Below, piece after piece: positions 21,956 through 22,990 of a stretch of DNA of 22,990 bases. The stretch comes from a virus: positions 1 to 22,990 of the IMG/VR virus record IMGVR_UViG_3300025127_000296; one strand, written 5' to 3'. Under the pieces are notes generated by a model. The model was not told the origin of the DNA, made no database searches, and saw only the letters and a program-made list of their open reading frames with translations. The translations under genes were made by a program, and so were the position numbers. The number at the start of each line of letters is the position of its first letter. Position 1 is the first letter of the stretch.

Positions 21956-22387
21956 TTAAAATAGTGCGAGGACATCCTCGGGGTTTTTAATAGTTCCTAT
22001 AATTTCGTCATCGTTTAAAATCCTATGCTCACCATATTTTGTTTTAAACCTAGCTCCAGCATATCTACCATAAATAACAAACTGACCTCTTTTACACCAA
22101 GGACCACTTGGAAATTTATCTGTATCCTGATAACACAATGGACCCATTTTAATAACTAAACCTACTACTGTAGTTACTTCCATAGTTTCTTGTGTTTTAT
22201 CAGACAGGTAAACTCCACCTTCAGTTTTATTACTAGGAACATGCGGCCTTATTAAAATTCTGTATCCTACTGGATCAGGTAGCATTTTGTAATAAGCTTC
22301 TCGCTCTTTGCTCGTCATTGGTATGTTTGGTTTTTTTGTTTCTTTACTTTTTGGTAATATTAATTTAGGTTTGTTCGTCATTATCAT
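21956..22387 (-). CDS. Phage-encoded GroES-like co-chaperonin
   Basis: A 143-residue Cpn10 protein. After a 36-residue Lys-rich extension come PDPVGYRILIRPHVP (37-51), the mobile-loop segment TEGGVYLSD (55-63) and VVGLVIKMGP (74-83). KRGQFVIYGRYAGARFKTKY (99-118) and ILNDDEIIGTI (123-133) follow. This is the GroES beta-barrel in order. The GG-V-Y-L loop resembles the GroEL-binding GGIVL. An insertion of about 15 residues (LCYQDTDKFPSGPWC) is longer than in bacterial GroES. The protein probably replaces host GroES to fold the capsid protein, as T4 gp31 does. AGGAAG lies seven bases before the ATG. It overlaps the previous gene by 23 bases. Confidence 0.88.
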   Translation of the reverse strand: MIMTNKPKLILPKSKETKKPNIPMTSKEREAYYKMLPDPVGYRILIRPHVPSNKTEGGVYLSDKTQETMEVTTVVGLVIKMGPLCYQDTDKFPSGPWCKRGQFVIYGRYAGARFKTKYGEHRILNDDEIIGTIKNPEDVLALF

Positions 22388-22577
22388 ATATATCGTCTTC
22401 CTTTCGTTGCAGGTCTTTTAAGTCCTGTAGCAATGTTTCAAGAGCATTGATCTTACCTCTAGCATAGTAAAGTTCTTGAGTTGTGTCTACACTATAAATA
22501 AGATGTTCTTTAATTTCGTGTAATTTTTTATTTATTTGGTTTTTTATTAAAGTTAAAGTATCTAAATCATACATCAT
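22365..22577 (-). CDS. Small helical protein of unknown function
   Basis: A 70-residue, acidic, mostly helical protein (LIKNQINKKLHEIKEHLIYS; YARGKINALETLLQDLKDLQ). The heptad-like spacing suggests a short coiled coil and oligomer formation. I recognise a general similarity to small proteins placed between head genes in marine phages, but no named family. It overlaps the holin gene by four bases (ATGA) and the GroES gene by 23 bases, so all three should be translated together. No membrane segment or cysteine is present. Confidence 0.68.
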   Translation of the reverse strand: MMYDLDTLTLIKNQINKKLHEIKEHLIYSVDTTQELYYARGKINALETLLQDLKDLQRKEDDIYDNDEQT

Positions 22578-22984
22578 TTTTTCATATTTTCTCTAGCAAT
22601 ACCTTTTGACTTCTCAAAGGATCTCATAGCTCCGAGGCCAAGTAACGACATAACTAAAGTTACGAGACCCTCCATTTCAAGATTTAATGGAACGAAATCA
22701 GGATTAAATAAAACAGCAACATAAGTTACAATCGGCTGAATGAAGAACTGCCATAATAGCCCTAAGCAACAAACCCACATTATTGCAGGACGAGCTCCGC
22801 TAACAAATATGCTAGGATGTTTTGCTTGTTCTTTATTTATATCTATTTGACCTTTAGCTAATTCGTGAGCATGTTCCTCTGCCATACTTGCAAGCTTTGA
22901 AGCCAACTCAGCCTTTTTAGCTTTATTATCAATGTATTTACCAACTAATTTTGTAGCTGGCCCAATTAAACTTAGTAATGCCAT
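22574..22984 (-). CDS. Holin-like membrane protein (3-TM holin type)
   Basis: A 136-residue protein resembling the Holin_3TMs / gene-transfer-agent holin group. Residues 1-55 are amphipathic and charged (KAKKAELASKLASMAEEHAH), and AKHPSIFVSGARPAIMWVCC (54-73) is the group signature. Hydrophobic segments run at about 67-93 (possibly two passes) and 105-121, with a basic C-terminus (KSKGIARENMKK). It should form holes in the inner membrane at lysis and free the cytoplasmic M15 peptidase. The ATG overlaps a TAA at 22986-22984, so another gene very probably ends here from beyond the window. The ribosome binding site is outside. Placing a holin before GroES and scaffold genes is unusual but known in related phages. 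Confidence 0.82.
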   Translation of the reverse strand: MALLSLIGPATKLVGKYIDNKAKKAELASKLASMAEEHAHELAKGQIDINKEQAKHPSIFVSGARPAIMWVCCLGLLWQFFIQPIVTYVAVLFNPDFVPLNLEMEGLVTLVMSLLGLGAMRSFEKSKGIARENMKK

Positions 22985-22990
22985 TATGCT

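Noticed and set aside
1-22990. Prophage or integrative element signs (integrase, attachment site, tRNA)
   Set aside because: No integrase, direct repeats of attachment type or tRNA-like cloverleaf were seen on either strand in this window.

Overview
The window looks like part of the late (structural) region of a marine tailed bacteriophage (Caudoviricetes). It is clearly AT-rich. Every convincing gene lies on the minus strand, so transcription runs from the right end (22,990) to the left end (1). Genes are packed with TAATG, ATGA and GTGA stop/start overlaps, and intergenic DNA is almost absent. Several families (SU10-type adaptor, the small basic proteins with 'PSAYANAYASK' and 'SRLRQARRRWKC' signatures, GroES, LamG/SPRY fibres) are ones I associate with uncultured marine phages and pelagiphage-like podoviruses. 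The host is inferred, not seen: an AT-rich marine bacterium such as SAR11 would fit. No terminase, portal, polymerase, integrase, tRNA or CRISPR is visible. Terminase and portal are expected just beyond the right edge.

Layout in order of transcription. (1) 22984-21956: a holin-like membrane protein, a small coiled-coil protein and a phage GroES co-chaperonin. (2) 21946-19023: scaffold-like coiled-coil protein, two head-associated proteins and the major capsid protein, which has the strongest ribosome binding site and is followed by an intrinsic terminator. (3) 18880-17629: two small virion-like proteins and a very basic protein. (4) 17628-14416: an M15 peptidase inside a run of strongly basic proteins that share short Gly-Gly-[Met/Ile/Val] motifs. 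(5) 14416-12245: head-tail connector/adaptor proteins and a small structural protein. (6) 12229-4756: the adhesion module. It holds a cupredoxin-repeat protein, a tail-fibre protein, a LamG lectin-like protein, an SPRY protein with three tandem beta-domains, a small tail accessory protein and a large nozzle-like protein. No long tape-measure gene is present, which favours a short-tailed virion. (7) 4752-869: small genes leading into a possible modification cassette: a 2-oxoglutarate/Fe(II) oxygenase, a minimal SET-domain protein and two glycosyltransferases, all overlapping or tightly spaced. (8) 839-1: a Gly/Ala-rich virion-like protein and the first 11 codons of another gene.

The most interesting part is 869-3679. 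Hydroxylase-like, lysine-methyltransferase-like and glycosyltransferase genes sit together directly downstream of the tail and fibre genes. That arrangement suggests a phage pathway that chemically decorates its own virion proteins or a host surface or defence molecule. Other notable items are a copper-site-like cupredoxin domain fused to nine short repeats, a fibre apparently split into two reading frames in a domain linker, a short motif shared by six otherwise unrelated proteins, and an 18-bp perfect palindrome inside a coding sequence that looks like a terminator facing the other strand. Two small genes (54 and 43 codons) were found by reading the gaps directly.
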